The notes under the pieces are model-generated. The model was given only the letters and a program-made list of their open reading frames with translations, made no database searches and was not told where the DNA came from. 37,722 bases of DNA from WJMT01 sp964611275. Its GTDB lineage: Bacteria; Acidobacteriota; Aminicenantia; Aminicenantales; Aminicenantaceae. Below, piece after piece: positions 7,681-15,913 of this stretch; within the stretch, counting starts at the first letter, position 1; every line of letters begins with the position of its first letter. The position numbers and the translations under genes are program-made. The stretch spans positions 1 through 37,722 of the forward strand of contig CAZSZS010000109.1 in assembly GCA_964611275.1 (NCBI GenBank), written 5' to 3'.

Positions 7681-9381
7681 ATGTTTAAAAAATATCTATT
7701 CATTGCAGGGATTTTGGGGCTTATGGCTCTTAATTCCTTAATTTATTGGAGTGTTCACCTGTATTATAAGGGTGAAGCCACGGCAAATCCGGACAGGAAG
7801 ATATCTTTCCTGAAAAGGTCCCAAAAATTAAATCCGATGAATGATAAAGTGTACTATGAATTTGGAAAGGTCTATTTTGACCTGGGTGTAAGAAACGTAG
7901 GAGACAATGAGCTGAGGCATGAAAAGCTGGAAAAGTCCATAGAAAATTTTATTCAGGCGGTCCGATTGAATCCGGGTGCTTATTCGAGTCATTTCAGGCT
8001 GGCTCAGGCGCTTTCTTATAGTGACTATTTTGAGCCTGTTGACATCGATTATTATGACCAGTATAAGAAAGCCGCTCTTTTGACTACCTATGACGAAGAG
8101 CTTTACTTTGAGATAGGGAAAATCATGCTGTCAACATGGGAACAGCTGACGGAAGAGAACAGGGAATATACTTTGGAGATGATGAAAAATGTCATTGATG
8201 TGAAAGGAAGGCAGGGCTTGATGGATGTCATTCAGGTCTGGGCGACTTATATTGAAGATTATTCGGTTATCGATGAGCTTCTCCCCAATAAACCTGAATC
8301 GCTGCGCCTGTATGCTGATTTTTTGGGAGGAAGGTCTTTAAGCTTGGAAGAGAGGCTGGATAAGCTTGCAAAAGCTGAAAGCATGGAATTCGACTCGGCA
8401 GCAAGTCTTTATCAAAAGGGCTTGAACGAGGCGAGACTGTATCATATGAACAATGCTTTGAGTCATCTTTCTTCAGGATTAAGTCTGCTCAATAAGATAA
8501 AGTTCTATCAGTCACTCACAGGCGAAACATTCATCCATGAGGAGGAGTTCCTGAATACAAAAAGATCAGTGCTTCTGGGTTTGATAAAGCTAAGGCTGCA
8601 GAGGACAGGAGAGCTCAAGCAGGCAGAAGAACATCTTAAAGAATACCTGGAGATGGAGGATGAAGATACGAAGATCGGAGAACTGGAAACATATATTGTT
8701 GAAAGGAATTTGCTTGAAATTAGGCCCGGAGGCAGTGACAATATTCTGCGTCTTTATTTTAAATTTATTTTTGATTTCAAGCAGCACAGATACAGAGAGA
8801 TCATCAGAGAACGGGAAAAGGTCGAGGAGATGCTGTATACAGCATCTCCGGATTCCAGCGCCTATTTGACGAACATATTACAGATACTGGGGGATTCGTA
8901 TCAGGGAATAGATTTTGTCTATGATGCCGGTGAATTTTACCAGAAGGCACTGGATCTGGACCCTCATAATATCGGGATACTGCTGAGAATGCGTGAAAAT
9001 TATGAAAGGCTCAATGACCTGGACGGGATAAAAGTGGCGGATGAGAAGATCTCGGAAATCGTAATGCCCGGGGTGCTGACCTTTAAAGAGAGGGAAATCA
9101 GAAAAGGGGAGACGTACAGGATCCCACTTCCCTTTGTCGGAGAGTCGAGTGAGTCCATAGATATGGAACTGCAGAGAGATTCCATTGTTCCTTTGGTGGC
9201 TGTTTTTTTTAATGGAAAGGTGGTTGATGAAAGGTATGCCGAAGGAGGACGTATTTCCGGATTAGAGCTTGTAACGAAACAGGGAGAGAATATCCTGGAA
9301 ATCAAGCCGATAAATAGAAATATCAAACTTATTAGACTGAGCAGAAAAACCAGCAGGGATGGGGTAGATTTGTCCGAATAA
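7681..9381 (+). CDS. Membrane-anchored TPR-repeat protein
   Basis: A 566-aa protein with a single N-terminal hydrophobic segment (about residues 5-27) that serves as a signal anchor, then helical repeats with TPR character (for example NDKVYYEFGKVYFDLGV with ENFIQAVRLNPGAYSSHFRLAQAL, and AGEFYQKALDLDPHNIGILL later). The last ~100 residues, starting around VLTFKEREIRKGETYRIPL, look beta-rich and may be a separate domain. It starts 2 nt after the O-antigen ligase gene, so the two are probably cotranslated. TPR proteins paired with Wzy-type ligases are common in exopolysaccharide loci and may assist assembly of the secretion complex; that role is inference. No catalytic motif is visible. Confidence 0.75.
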   Translation: MFKKYLFIAGILGLMALNSLIYWSVHLYYKGEATANPDRKISFLKRSQKLNPMNDKVYYEFGKVYFDLGVRNVGDNELRHEKLEKSIENFIQAVRLNPGAYSSHFRLAQALSYSDYFEPVDIDYYDQYKKAALLTTYDEELYFEIGKIMLSTWEQLTEENREYTLEMMKNVIDVKGRQGLMDVIQVWATYIEDYSVIDELLPNKPESLRLYADFLGGRSLSLEERLDKLAKAESMEFDSAASLYQKGLNEARLYHMNNALSHLSSGLSLLNKIKFYQSLTGETFIHEEEFLNTKRSVLLGLIKLRLQRTGELKQAEEHLKEYLEMEDEDTKIGELETYIVERNLLEIRPGGSDNILRLYFKFIFDFKQHRYREIIREREKVEEMLYTASPDSSAYLTNILQILGDSYQGIDFVYDAGEFYQKALDLDPHNIGILLRMRENYERLNDLDGIKVADEKISEIVMPGVLTFKEREIRKGETYRIPLPFVGESSESIDMELQRDSIVPLVAVFFNGKVVDERYAEGGRISGLELVTKQGENILEIKPINRNIKLIRLSRKTSRDGVDLSE

Positions 9382-9395
9382 TGAACAAAATAGTA

Positions 9396-9424
9396 TTGAC
9401 AAAAAAAGAAAAAAGTACTATATT
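9396..9424 (+). promoter_or_regulatory. Strong sigma-70-type promoter inside the polysaccharide locus
   Basis: A perfect TTGACA (9396-9401), a 17-bp A-rich spacer and TATATT (9419-9424) lie in the 66-bp gap after the TPR gene. The expected start is near 9431, directly followed by a near-perfect Shine-Dalgarno, taaggagg (9435-9442), five bases before the ATG at 9448. This is among the best promoter/RBS combinations in the window and implies separate, high expression of the following secreted protein. Confidence 0.75.
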
Positions 9425-9447
9425 AAATAAACTCTAAGGAGGAAGTT

Positions 9448-10245
9448 ATGAACAGAGGTGCCAATATAAGATGCATTGCGGTATTGTTGTGTTTTTCTTT
9501 AATGCTTCTCTATTTTCCAAATATAGCGAAAACAGAAGAACAGAAGACAGGGAAGCTTATCGGATCCGTTTTTGCTGAAGATGGGACAACTCCGATAAAG
9601 GGAGCTGTGGTCACTCTCAGAAATGTTTCTACTGGAGAGATGTACAAAAGTTTGGCAACAGATGATCATGGTGTGTTTAATGTCGAAGAGATGCAGAAAG
9701 GTCTCTATGCCATGGGCGTATCGTCTGCCAATGGTGACTACAACGCTGAAGAGCTCGTCGGTGTGCGTTCAGGAAAAACGGGAAAATTATCCGTAACACT
9801 GAAGACTTTTGACGCGCAGAGCCAGCAAGCTGCTGAAAACCCAAACAAAGAAAAGAACAACAAAGGAGAAGTCCTGGTCGGAAAAGTGATTTCCTATGAA
9901 CCGAATACTAAGTTAGCGACAGTTGAGATTATTAATGAAGGGGAACTCAGGAAGGATGACGAGGTCCATGCATTAGGCCCGGAGGATGTTTCTGAAACTG
10001 ATTTCTACCAGACAGTTAATGTATTGACTTTAAACGACAAGCCGATTAAAAAGGCTAAGGAAGGTCAGATCGTTGTTATCTGGATGGATGAGGATGTTGT
10101 TGAAGGCGACCTGATTTATCTGGTCAAAAGGAAGGGAATTCCCCCCATATTTTTAATCCCTATTGGAGCGGCTCTAGTGGTCGGGACGGTCACTTTTGGT
10201 GAACCTGATGATACTCCAGACGATGTAACCGCCATCAAAAAATAA
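9448..10245 (+). CDS. Secreted protein with carboxypeptidase-regulatory-like (Ig-fold) domain
   Basis: A 265-aa protein with an N-terminal hydrophobic segment (about residues 9-27, signal peptide or anchor). A CarboxypepD_reg/CNA-B-like beta-sandwich follows: GKLIGSVFAEDGTTPIKGAVVTLRN, then TDDHGVFNVEEMQKGLYAMGV (about residues 35-95). A hydrophilic KEKNNKGE linker leads to a second beta-rich unit (about 145-225) of unknown type. Near the end is a hydrophobic segment (IFLIPIGAALVVGTVTFG, about 231-248) followed by an acidic tail, so it may be membrane-held at both ends. Such domains commonly bind surface partners or stabilise extracellular proteins. Its own strong promoter suggests it is needed in larger amounts than the export enzymes. 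The specific function is unknown. Confidence 0.7.
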   Translation: MNRGANIRCIAVLLCFSLMLLYFPNIAKTEEQKTGKLIGSVFAEDGTTPIKGAVVTLRNVSTGEMYKSLATDDHGVFNVEEMQKGLYAMGVSSANGDYNAEELVGVRSGKTGKLSVTLKTFDAQSQQAAENPNKEKNNKGEVLVGKVISYEPNTKLATVEIINEGELRKDDEVHALGPEDVSETDFYQTVNVLTLNDKPIKKAKEGQIVVIWMDEDVVEGDLIYLVKRKGIPPIFLIPIGAALVVGTVTFGEPDDTPDDVTAIKK

Positions 10246-10323
10246 CATAAAGATTATCTTCAATTCCAATATTCTGTTGTTCTTGTAGTCTATTCTCTGT
10301 CTTTGCCTTTCAGTTTTTTTATT

Positions 10324-11493
10324 ATGTCCTTTGAAAGAGAGCTCTTGATTTTGTGCTCAAGAGTGGAACCTCGCCCGGAGAGACAGTCTGAACTGGAAAG
10401 GATACTGGTCAGGAATTTAGATTGGGAAAAAGTGCTGGAAAGAGCGCAAGAGGAAAGCGTTTTGCCTCTTTTGTACCAAAATCTCAAGCCCTATGCAGGA
10501 AAAGTTCCTGAAGATATTTTTAGGCGTCTGACCGATGTTTATATAAGGAACTCTGCTCGCAATCTCTATCTTCTTAACTCTTTGAAACCTGTTCTTAAGG
10601 ATGTTGATTATTCCGGTATCAAAGCGGCTGTCATTAAAGGAGCGAGATTAGCCATCACCACATATAAAGATATCGGTCTCAGGTTTTTTATTGATGTGGA
10701 CCTTTTGATCTTTCCATCTCACAGAAGGCAAATGATCGAAGTTCTTGAGAAACAGGGTTTTGTTCAAGCAGAGAGCAAGTATACGCGCCATGAATTAAGT
10801 GAGCGCGAGAAAACGTACTGGGCGTATAGACCTGTATACAGAAAAGGAAAGCTCGAATTGGAGCTTCATTATAATTTTCCAGGCCTTCATATGCCGTTTT
10901 CAATGAGCAAGGACCTATGGCGACATGTTCAAATGATTGATATAGAGGGAGCTCCTGCCCAAATTCTTTCTCCGGAATACGAGTTGTGCCTTCTCTGTCT
11001 GCATTCCCAACAGCATTCTTATTCCAGGCTGGACTGGTTCACGGATATTGCTGAAATGTCTGCGGTTAGTGGGCTTGATTGGAATAAGGTGTTATCCATC
11101 TGTCACAAAGAGGGGATCGAGGCGCCTGTTTCCTATGGACTTAGCCTGGTCAATGAATTCTGGCCGGGGACTGTTTCAGAAGCTACTATCAACCGGTTCT
11201 CTGTCTCCTCTCCGGAGAGAAGGCTCCTTAAATTATTTTGGCCCAAGGATTCAGTAAGGGCAAGGGAGCAGAAATTAATGTTTCCCATGCATGCGCCCAC
11301 TTTTTTTTCTGTTTGTGCGCGCAAGAAACCTTTACTGTTTATAAAAGCGGTTTATCAATTTTTCTTTCCTCCACGTGCCTGGGTCTCTTTTTACTATGGA
11401 ATTTCTCCGGAATCCTATAAAATGGTTGTTCACTATTTGTGGCGGTTCTGGAGGCCGGTCTTTTTGGTTATGCGAAGCTTGATTGGAAAATGA
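10324..11493 (+). CDS. NTP_transf_5-type nucleotidyltransferase family protein
   Basis: A 389-aa protein resembling the uncharacterised nucleotidyltransferase family (PF14907 type) often found in capsule and exopolysaccharide clusters. The core pattern is IKGARLAITTYKDIGLRFFIDVDLLI (about residues 103-128): a conserved Lys-Gly, then Arg and the D-x-D pair (DVDLLI) corresponding to the Mg-binding acidic residues of the Pol-beta fold. A conserved LCLHSQQHSYSRLDWFTDIAEM follows near residues 227-248, matching the 'H....L.w..Di..l' region of this family. No biochemical substrate is established; modification of a surface sugar is inferred from context. ATG 10324 is used, although TTG 10303 is in frame; neither has a convincing Shine-Dalgarno. 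Its stop overlaps the ATG of the next ORF (ATGA, 11490-11493). Confidence 0.72.
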   Translation: MSFERELLILCSRVEPRPERQSELERILVRNLDWEKVLERAQEESVLPLLYQNLKPYAGKVPEDIFRRLTDVYIRNSARNLYLLNSLKPVLKDVDYSGIKAAVIKGARLAITTYKDIGLRFFIDVDLLIFPSHRRQMIEVLEKQGFVQAESKYTRHELSEREKTYWAYRPVYRKGKLELELHYNFPGLHMPFSMSKDLWRHVQMIDIEGAPAQILSPEYELCLLCLHSQQHSYSRLDWFTDIAEMSAVSGLDWNKVLSICHKEGIEAPVSYGLSLVNEFWPGTVSEATINRFSVSSPERRLLKLFWPKDSVRAREQKLMFPMHAPTFFSVCARKKPLLFIKAVYQFFFPPRAWVSFYYGISPESYKMVVHYLWRFWRPVFLVMRSLIGK

Positions 11494-12140
11494 ATGTTAT
11501 AAAAGTAAAAAATGTCACGAAGGTCTATCCTGTAATAAAAGGATACAAAGAGCTTTTGATTTCTCCTTTTCGAAAATTCTTTCCAATATTATTGCTTTGT
11601 TTGATTTTTGCGGTTCTTTTGTCACAGAACAGTATTGCCCAGGCAAGTTATTCGCTTGAAGAAGCATTAAAGGTGCTGGAGCTGATCGAGAAAGTCAATT
11701 CAGAGAATGAAAATGATTATTCAGGTCCTTTACGGAGCGTAGTGGTTTCGGAAAGCGAACTCAATTCCTATCTGGCATTCAGACTCGAACAGGAAGAAGA
11801 TGTGTTAAAGGAACTGATATTGAAGTTATTTGATGAAAACAGGATAGAAGGAAAGATACTGCTTCAGTTTGGAAAAACGGGCCTTTCTCGGATGCTCAAA
11901 CCAGAGATGGCTTTTTATTTTAGCGGAATAATCAGGGTCAAAGAAGAAGCCGCCCGGCTGGTCATAGATGAGCTCTTTCTTAATAAGGAACCGGTTGACC
12001 CATTGTTGTTGGATACAGTGAGTTATCTGGCATCCAAGATCCAGGGAACCGAGAACACAGGATTGAGTGACTGGTATGAACTTCCTTATGGTATCAAAGA
12101 TGTGCGGATAGAAAAAGGGAGAGCTATTTTTTTTTATTAA
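11490..12140 (+). CDS. Chimeric ORF: N-terminus of ABC polysaccharide-export ATPase joined to an exported hypothetical protein
   Basis: The first ~29 codons encode MNVIKVKNVTKVYP followed by VIKGYKELLISPFRK, the unmistakable beginning of a Wzt/TagH-type ABC ATPase, and its ATG overlaps the preceding stop as a genuine operon partner would. No Walker A, Q-loop, signature or Walker B follows. From about residue 30 the frame instead becomes a signal peptide (FFPILLLCLIFAVLLSQNSIAQA) and a ~160-aa domain with VSESELNSYLAFRLE, VIDELFLNKEPVDPLLL and a terminal ELPYGIKDVRIEKGRAIFF. I recognise this as a recurrent exported hypothetical family with an LP.gI..v.i..G pattern, with no known function. A TTG at 11556 could start just the exported protein with a normal signal peptide. 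Deletion of most of an ABC gene, or an assembly join, would produce this. Confidence 0.65.
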   Translation: MNVIKVKNVTKVYPVIKGYKELLISPFRKFFPILLLCLIFAVLLSQNSIAQASYSLEEALKVLELIEKVNSENENDYSGPLRSVVVSESELNSYLAFRLEQEEDVLKELILKLFDENRIEGKILLQFGKTGLSRMLKPEMAFYFSGIIRVKEEAARLVIDELFLNKEPVDPLLLDTVSYLASKIQGTENTGLSDWYELPYGIKDVRIEKGRAIFFY

Positions 12141-12188
12141 ATAAGGTATCGAAAAGGTATCGGCGTTTTTTATGAAGAGGCGAAGATA

Positions 12189-12773
12189 ATGCTGCGCATT
12201 ATAAGTGGAAAATACAAGGGAAAGCGTCTCAGGATGGTGATGAGTGAAAAAGTCAGGCCCATTCCCCATAAACTAAAGGAAACTCTTTTCAATATAGTGC
12301 AGTTCGATATCCCTGATATATCTATCCTGGATGGTTTTGCAGGAACAGGATCCCTTGGCATTGAGGCCTTAAGCCGGGGAGCCAGAGAGGTGTATTTCAT
12401 TGATGACTTTTATCCTGCCATCAAGGCGATCAAAACAAATATAAAAAGATGCGAGGCAGAGGGATCAACCAGGGTCATACATAAAGAGTTCAATAGAGCT
12501 GTCATCATGCTGTCAAAAGAGAAAAAGATTTTTGACTTGATATTTCTTGACCCCCCTTATTTGCTGGTAGAAAAAAGGGATCCGCTTAAAGTGGTCTATA
12601 AGAGAGAGGTTCTGAGCAAAGGAGGTATCATCGTTCTCAGGCATCACTTTAAAACGAGATTTGAGTCAAAGTATTTTGAACTGAAGAGAAAAATGAGAGT
12701 GGCTGATGATGTGCTGGAATTTTATGGTTACAAAGAATCAGAAGCCTCCAAAAAGGGAGATGAAGACAATTAG
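12189..12773 (+). CDS. rsmD: 16S rRNA (guanine(966)-N(2))-methyltransferase RsmD
   Basis: A 194-aa SAM-dependent methyltransferase predicted to modify G966 of 16S rRNA in the assembled 30S subunit. It begins MLRIISGKYKGKRL, the RsmD N-terminal signature, then RPIPHKLKETLFNIV, the SAM-binding loop LDGFAGTGSLGIEALSRGA (about residues 44-62), an acidic end of strand 2 (FIDD) and the catalytic DPPY (about 119-122). The length is normal for RsmD. In many bacteria rsmD is followed by coaD; here the next gene is an unrecognised protein, overlapped by 14 nt. The start at 12189 fits family homology. Confidence 0.93.
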   Translation: MLRIISGKYKGKRLRMVMSEKVRPIPHKLKETLFNIVQFDIPDISILDGFAGTGSLGIEALSRGAREVYFIDDFYPAIKAIKTNIKRCEAEGSTRVIHKEFNRAVIMLSKEKKIFDLIFLDPPYLLVEKRDPLKVVYKREVLSKGGIIVLRHHFKTRFESKYFELKRKMRVADDVLEFYGYKESEASKKGDEDN

Positions 12774-13608
12774 AGCTAAAAAGAAAAAAACAATGAGGCT
12801 GACACCTCTTATCGAAAAGGAAGATATCTTTCAGGATATATCCGGTGCCAAAAGCACAACTCTTTTCCTCGGGAAATACACGATGAGAGAAGCCGGTGTC
12901 GTATTAAGAAAAAGAAATTTCTATACAGAAGCAAAAAAAAGAGGTTTATGGCCTATAGATTTCGAGCTGGATTCTTCTCAGTACCCTCCTCTTCAAAGGC
13001 TTATTATCTATTATAAAGAAAAAAGCCCGGAAAATGTCATCGTTGACCTTAAAATAAGGGAGGGGATATTCAAGGCAAAAAAAGGTTTTCCTTTGGATAT
13101 AACGAGGTCTAAATTTTTGGTTTTGGAATGGCTGACCCTGCAAAATCCCCTGTTGAAGTTTGAAGGGCAGAGAACGCCTCTTCCCGGGCAGGCACACCCG
13201 GGATTGAGTTTAGGGAAAAAGGTCGTTGATCTGTTCTCTTACGTGGCCAGACTGAATAAGAACCAGGGGCTCATTGCGTATCCGGCCTATTTTCACAATG
13301 CTCTCCTTTTTTCCAGGTATTTTCATTTCATGTCTCCCGCAAAAAAGGCAGAAGTGGAAGAGATAAGAAGGACTTTTAAAAAGATGACCTTTAAAGAACT
13401 GGCATGGATTGTTCATTTTGAATGTTTAAGAGATAGCGGGGGAAAGGTTTATCAATGGGAAGCTGAAGAGATGCTTCTGCCTGTTGATAGGAAACTGGTG
13501 GGTTATTTTGACTCCAAGCAGTACAAAAATGAGGTCAAGAAGGCCAAACTCAAGATGAAATTTTCCGTGGACCGGGACTGTGTGAAAAAAAAGATGGGGA
13601 CAACATAG
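12760..13608 (+). CDS. Conserved protein of unknown function
   Basis: I do not recognise this 282-aa protein with confidence. It is soluble, basic at the N-terminus (RAKKKK) and C-terminus, and has no signal peptide or membrane span. Distinctive segments are KFLVLEWLTLQNPLLKFEG, RTPLPGQAHPGLSLGKKV, GLIAYPAYFHNALLFSRYF and YQWEAEEMLLPVDRKLVGYF. The alternation of helices with a conserved Gly-Gln...His-Pro-Gly-Leu loop followed by a helix, and a 'PAYFHNA..F.R.F.F' segment, is faintly reminiscent of GNAT-like acyltransferases, but I could not confirm that by eye. It overlaps the end of rsmD by 14 nt and precedes rpmE, so it belongs to a translation-related neighbourhood. ATG 12760 follows aaaaaggga; ATG 12793 is an alternative start. 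Confidence 0.7.
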   Translation: MKTIRAKKKKTMRLTPLIEKEDIFQDISGAKSTTLFLGKYTMREAGVVLRKRNFYTEAKKRGLWPIDFELDSSQYPPLQRLIIYYKEKSPENVIVDLKIREGIFKAKKGFPLDITRSKFLVLEWLTLQNPLLKFEGQRTPLPGQAHPGLSLGKKVVDLFSYVARLNKNQGLIAYPAYFHNALLFSRYFHFMSPAKKAEVEEIRRTFKKMTFKELAWIVHFECLRDSGGKVYQWEAEEMLLPVDRKLVGYFDSKQYKNEVKKAKLKMKFSVDRDCVKKKMGTT

Positions 13609-13634
13609 AATGTCTGGAATTTTTTAGTCTGGTT

Positions 13635-13643
13635 TGCTATAAT
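13635..13643 (+). promoter_or_regulatory. Extended -10 promoter for rpmE-prfA-prmC
   Basis: TGCTATAAT (13635-13643) is a perfect extended -10 element in the gap before rpmE. A weak -35 (TGGAAT, 13615-13620) lies 17 bp upstream, consistent with the relaxed -35 requirement of extended -10 promoters. The expected start is near 13650, and agggag (13668-13673) serves as RBS for ATG 13685. Confidence 0.55.
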
Positions 13644-13684
13644 AACCCTCTATTATCCTGGATTATTAGGGAGTGAGAAAGAAA

Positions 13685-13906
13685 ATGAAGAAGAAGATTC
13701 ATCCTGAATACAAAGAATGTGTGGTGACATGTGCTTGCGGAAACAGTTTTAAGACCCGCTCCACCAAAGATGAGATAAGGGTTGAGATTTGTTCGCAGTG
13801 CCATCCTTTTTTTACCGGGAAACAAAAATTTGTCGACAGTGCGGGTAGAGTCGAAAAATTCCAGAGAAAATATGGGAAAATTTCCCGGGATAATAATAAG
13901 AAATAA
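13685..13906 (+). CDS. rpmE: 50S ribosomal protein L31 (zinc-binding type)
   Basis: A 73-aa L31 that sits in the large-subunit central protuberance and bridges to the 30S head. It starts MKKKIHPEYKEC, as in L31 generally. Cysteines at C16, C18, C36 and C39 (CAC...CSQC) match the zinc-ligand set of the C+ form, so this is the zinc-containing paralogue. The rest (HPFFTGKQKFVDSAGRVEKFQRKYG) is highly family-typical. ATG 13685 is preferred over an in-frame GTG at 13673 because the family begins there. prfA begins three bases after the stop codon, giving the common rpmE-prfA-prmC order. Confidence 0.96.
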   Translation: MKKKIHPEYKECVVTCACGNSFKTRSTKDEIRVEICSQCHPFFTGKQKFVDSAGRVEKFQRKYGKISRDNNKK

Positions 13907-13909
13907 AAT

Positions 13910-14980
13910 ATGCTCCAAGATTTAGAATCCATAAGGGAGAAGTATAACAAGCTTACTTCTTCTTTGTCAGACCCTGAGTTTATTTCTGACCCTCAAAAAA
14001 TAAAACAAGCTTCCAAGGAAAGGTCTGAGCTCGAACCCATTGTTCGCAAGTACGAAACGTATAAAAAAATCCTCAATGAAATAAAGGATTCCCAGGAGAT
14101 TTTAAACAGCCCGGATACAGAAGAAGAACTTGAGGAACTTGCCAGAGAAGAGATCGACAGATTAAAGGAAAAGAAAAGAGGGCTCGAAGAAGAACTCAGA
14201 GTGCTGCTCCTTCCGAAAGACCCGAACGATGAAAAGAATGTTATCTTAGAGATCAGAGCGGGCGCCGGCGGGGATGAAGCCTCCCTTTTTGCTCAGGACC
14301 TGTTCCGTATGTACTCGCGCTTCTCGGAGAAAAAGGGATGGAAGATGGAGATAATGAGCACAAGTTCATCCACAATAAACGGATTCAAGGAGATCATTGC
14401 CAATATCAAGGGAAACAGAGTCTATTCTCAGTTGAAATACGAAAGCGGTGTCCATCGAGTGCAGAGAGTACCCGAGACAGAAGCAAGCGGCAGAATCCAT
14501 ACATCCACAGTGACAGTGGCTGTTCTTCCCGAGGCTGAAGATGTGGATATAAAGCTTGATTCAAAGGATATCAGAATCGAGGCTTTTGGAGCTTCAGGAC
14601 CAGGGGGTCAAAATGTCAACAGGAATTACACAGCCATAAGGGTGACTCATGTTCCTTCCTCACAGGTGGTTTCATGCCAGGATGAGAAATCGCAGCACAG
14701 AAACAAGGAAAAGGCACTGAAGATCCTGAGGACAAGATTGATGGATATCGCTCAAAGAGAACAGCAGGAAAAAATATCAAAGGATAGAAAGACCCAGGTC
14801 GGGACCGGGGAGAGGAGTGAAAAAATAAGGACATATAATTTTCCTCAATCCCGGGTTACGGACCATAGGCTGAATCAATCGCTTCATAATATCGAGAGCA
14901 TTCTTGATGGGGACCTCGATGAGATCATCAAAAATCTGACCATGCATTTTCAAGCAAAAATGATGGCAGAGTCAAATTGA
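13910..14980 (+). CDS. prfA: Peptide chain release factor 1
   Basis: RF1 reads UAA and UAG in the ribosomal A site and triggers peptidyl-tRNA hydrolysis. The 356-aa length is normal. The codon-recognition tripeptide is P188-E189-T190 (in VQRVPETEASGRIHTS), the PxT class that defines RF1 rather than the SPF class of RF2. The hydrolysis motif GGQ (232-234, in SGPGGQNVNRN) is intact; its Gln is the methylation target of the PrmC enzyme encoded next. An acidic coiled N-terminal region (1-100) corresponds to domain 1. The gene is tightly spaced between rpmE and prmC. Confidence 0.97.
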   Translation: MLQDLESIREKYNKLTSSLSDPEFISDPQKIKQASKERSELEPIVRKYETYKKILNEIKDSQEILNSPDTEEELEELAREEIDRLKEKKRGLEEELRVLLLPKDPNDEKNVILEIRAGAGGDEASLFAQDLFRMYSRFSEKKGWKMEIMSTSSSTINGFKEIIANIKGNRVYSQLKYESGVHRVQRVPETEASGRIHTSTVTVAVLPEAEDVDIKLDSKDIRIEAFGASGPGGQNVNRNYTAIRVTHVPSSQVVSCQDEKSQHRNKEKALKILRTRLMDIAQREQQEKISKDRKTQVGTGERSEKIRTYNFPQSRVTDHRLNQSLHNIESILDGDLDEIIKNLTMHFQAKMMAESN

Positions 14981-15003
14981 TTTCATGTAAAATAACACCT
15001 TCA

Positions 15004-15864
15004 ATGCCAACTCTAAGGGAATTGCATGAAAAGGGAATTTCTCTATTAAAGGGTTTTGATAAGCCCTCTATGGAAGCGAAAATCATTCTTTTGAAGGCAT
15101 GCTGTGTCTCTGAAGAAGAGTTCTATTCTGAGCCTGAGTTAGAAGTATCTGGACATAAAAGGGATGAGTACTTGGAGATGCTGGAGAAGCGGAAGAGAGG
15201 CATTCCTCTTGCTTATATAGTCGGGACCAAGGAATTCTGGTCAATGGATTTTAAAGTAGGAAAAGGGGTTCTGATTCCCAGGCCGGAGACTGAGGGCGTT
15301 GTGAAGGCAGTGCTTGACTTTTATTCCGGAACAGAGGAAGTGGTTATAGATGTAGGGACCGGCTGCGGTAACATCGCTTTGTCTACTGCGAGGGAACTGT
15401 CCGGAGTCAGAATAGTGGGATTGGATATATCAGAAAAAGCGGTTTCCTATGCAAAAAAAAATGCTCGTTTTCATCATCTGGACAATGTCCGATTCATACG
15501 GGGAGACCTGTTCGGGCCTTTCAGCCGTTCAGTTTTACAAAAACGATGCGGTTTTATTGTCTGCAATCCTCCTTATGTTACAGAAGAGGAATGGCTCACT
15601 CTGGATGCCCAGATAAGAAAGTTCGAACCAAAACAAGCACTTGTTTCAGGTGAGGATGGATATGAATTCATAAACCGGTTGGTATGCGAAGCCCCGGGAT
15701 ATTTGAGGCCAGGGGGATATTTGATATTTGAAATCGGCAGGGGGCAGGAACACAATGTGAGAAATTTCTTTTCGGAACAATGGGAAGGTGTGCGGTGTGA
15801 GAGAGACATGGCCGGAATTCCAAGGATATTTATCGCACAAATACGCAACTCTTTGCCTTTTTAA
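15004..15864 (+). CDS. prmC: Release factor glutamine N5-methyltransferase
   Basis: PrmC (HemK) methylates the GGQ glutamine of RF1/RF2 using SAM. From ATG 15004 the protein is 286 aa and begins MPTLRELHEKG, like family members. The N-terminal helical domain ends at about residue 75, followed by RGIPLAYIVGTKEFWSMDFKVG and PRPETEG. The SAM site is VIDVGTGCGNIALSTA, and the substrate-binding NPPY motif occurs as VCNPPYVTEEEW. An in-frame TTG at 14977 overlaps the prfA stop (TTGA) and would add nine residues by translational coupling; neither start has a clear Shine-Dalgarno. Adjacency to prfA is the classical arrangement. Confidence 0.94.
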   Translation: MPTLRELHEKGISLLKGFDKPSMEAKIILLKACCVSEEEFYSEPELEVSGHKRDEYLEMLEKRKRGIPLAYIVGTKEFWSMDFKVGKGVLIPRPETEGVVKAVLDFYSGTEEVVIDVGTGCGNIALSTARELSGVRIVGLDISEKAVSYAKKNARFHHLDNVRFIRGDLFGPFSRSVLQKRCGFIVCNPPYVTEEEWLTLDAQIRKFEPKQALVSGEDGYEFINRLVCEAPGYLRPGGYLIFEIGRGQEHNVRNFFSEQWEGVRCERDMAGIPRIFIAQIRNSLPF

Positions 15865-15881
15865 TACAAATGATGTATAAA
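15853..15881 (+). promoter_or_regulatory. Promoter for the HD-GYP gene
   Basis: TTGCCT (15853-15858), a 17-bp spacer and TATAAA (15876-15881) straddle the prmC stop codon. The predicted start near 15888 precedes aaggag (15901-15906), seven bases before ATG 15914. This separates the c-di-GMP block from the prfA-prmC operon. Confidence 0.5.
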
Positions 15882-15913
15882 AAGTTAAAGCGGAAAAACA
15901 AAGGAGATTGTGG

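Noticed and set aside
10303..10323. TTG start for the nucleotidyltransferase
   Set aside because: It adds only seven hydrophobic residues from a T-rich stretch with no RBS; ATG 10324 is simpler.
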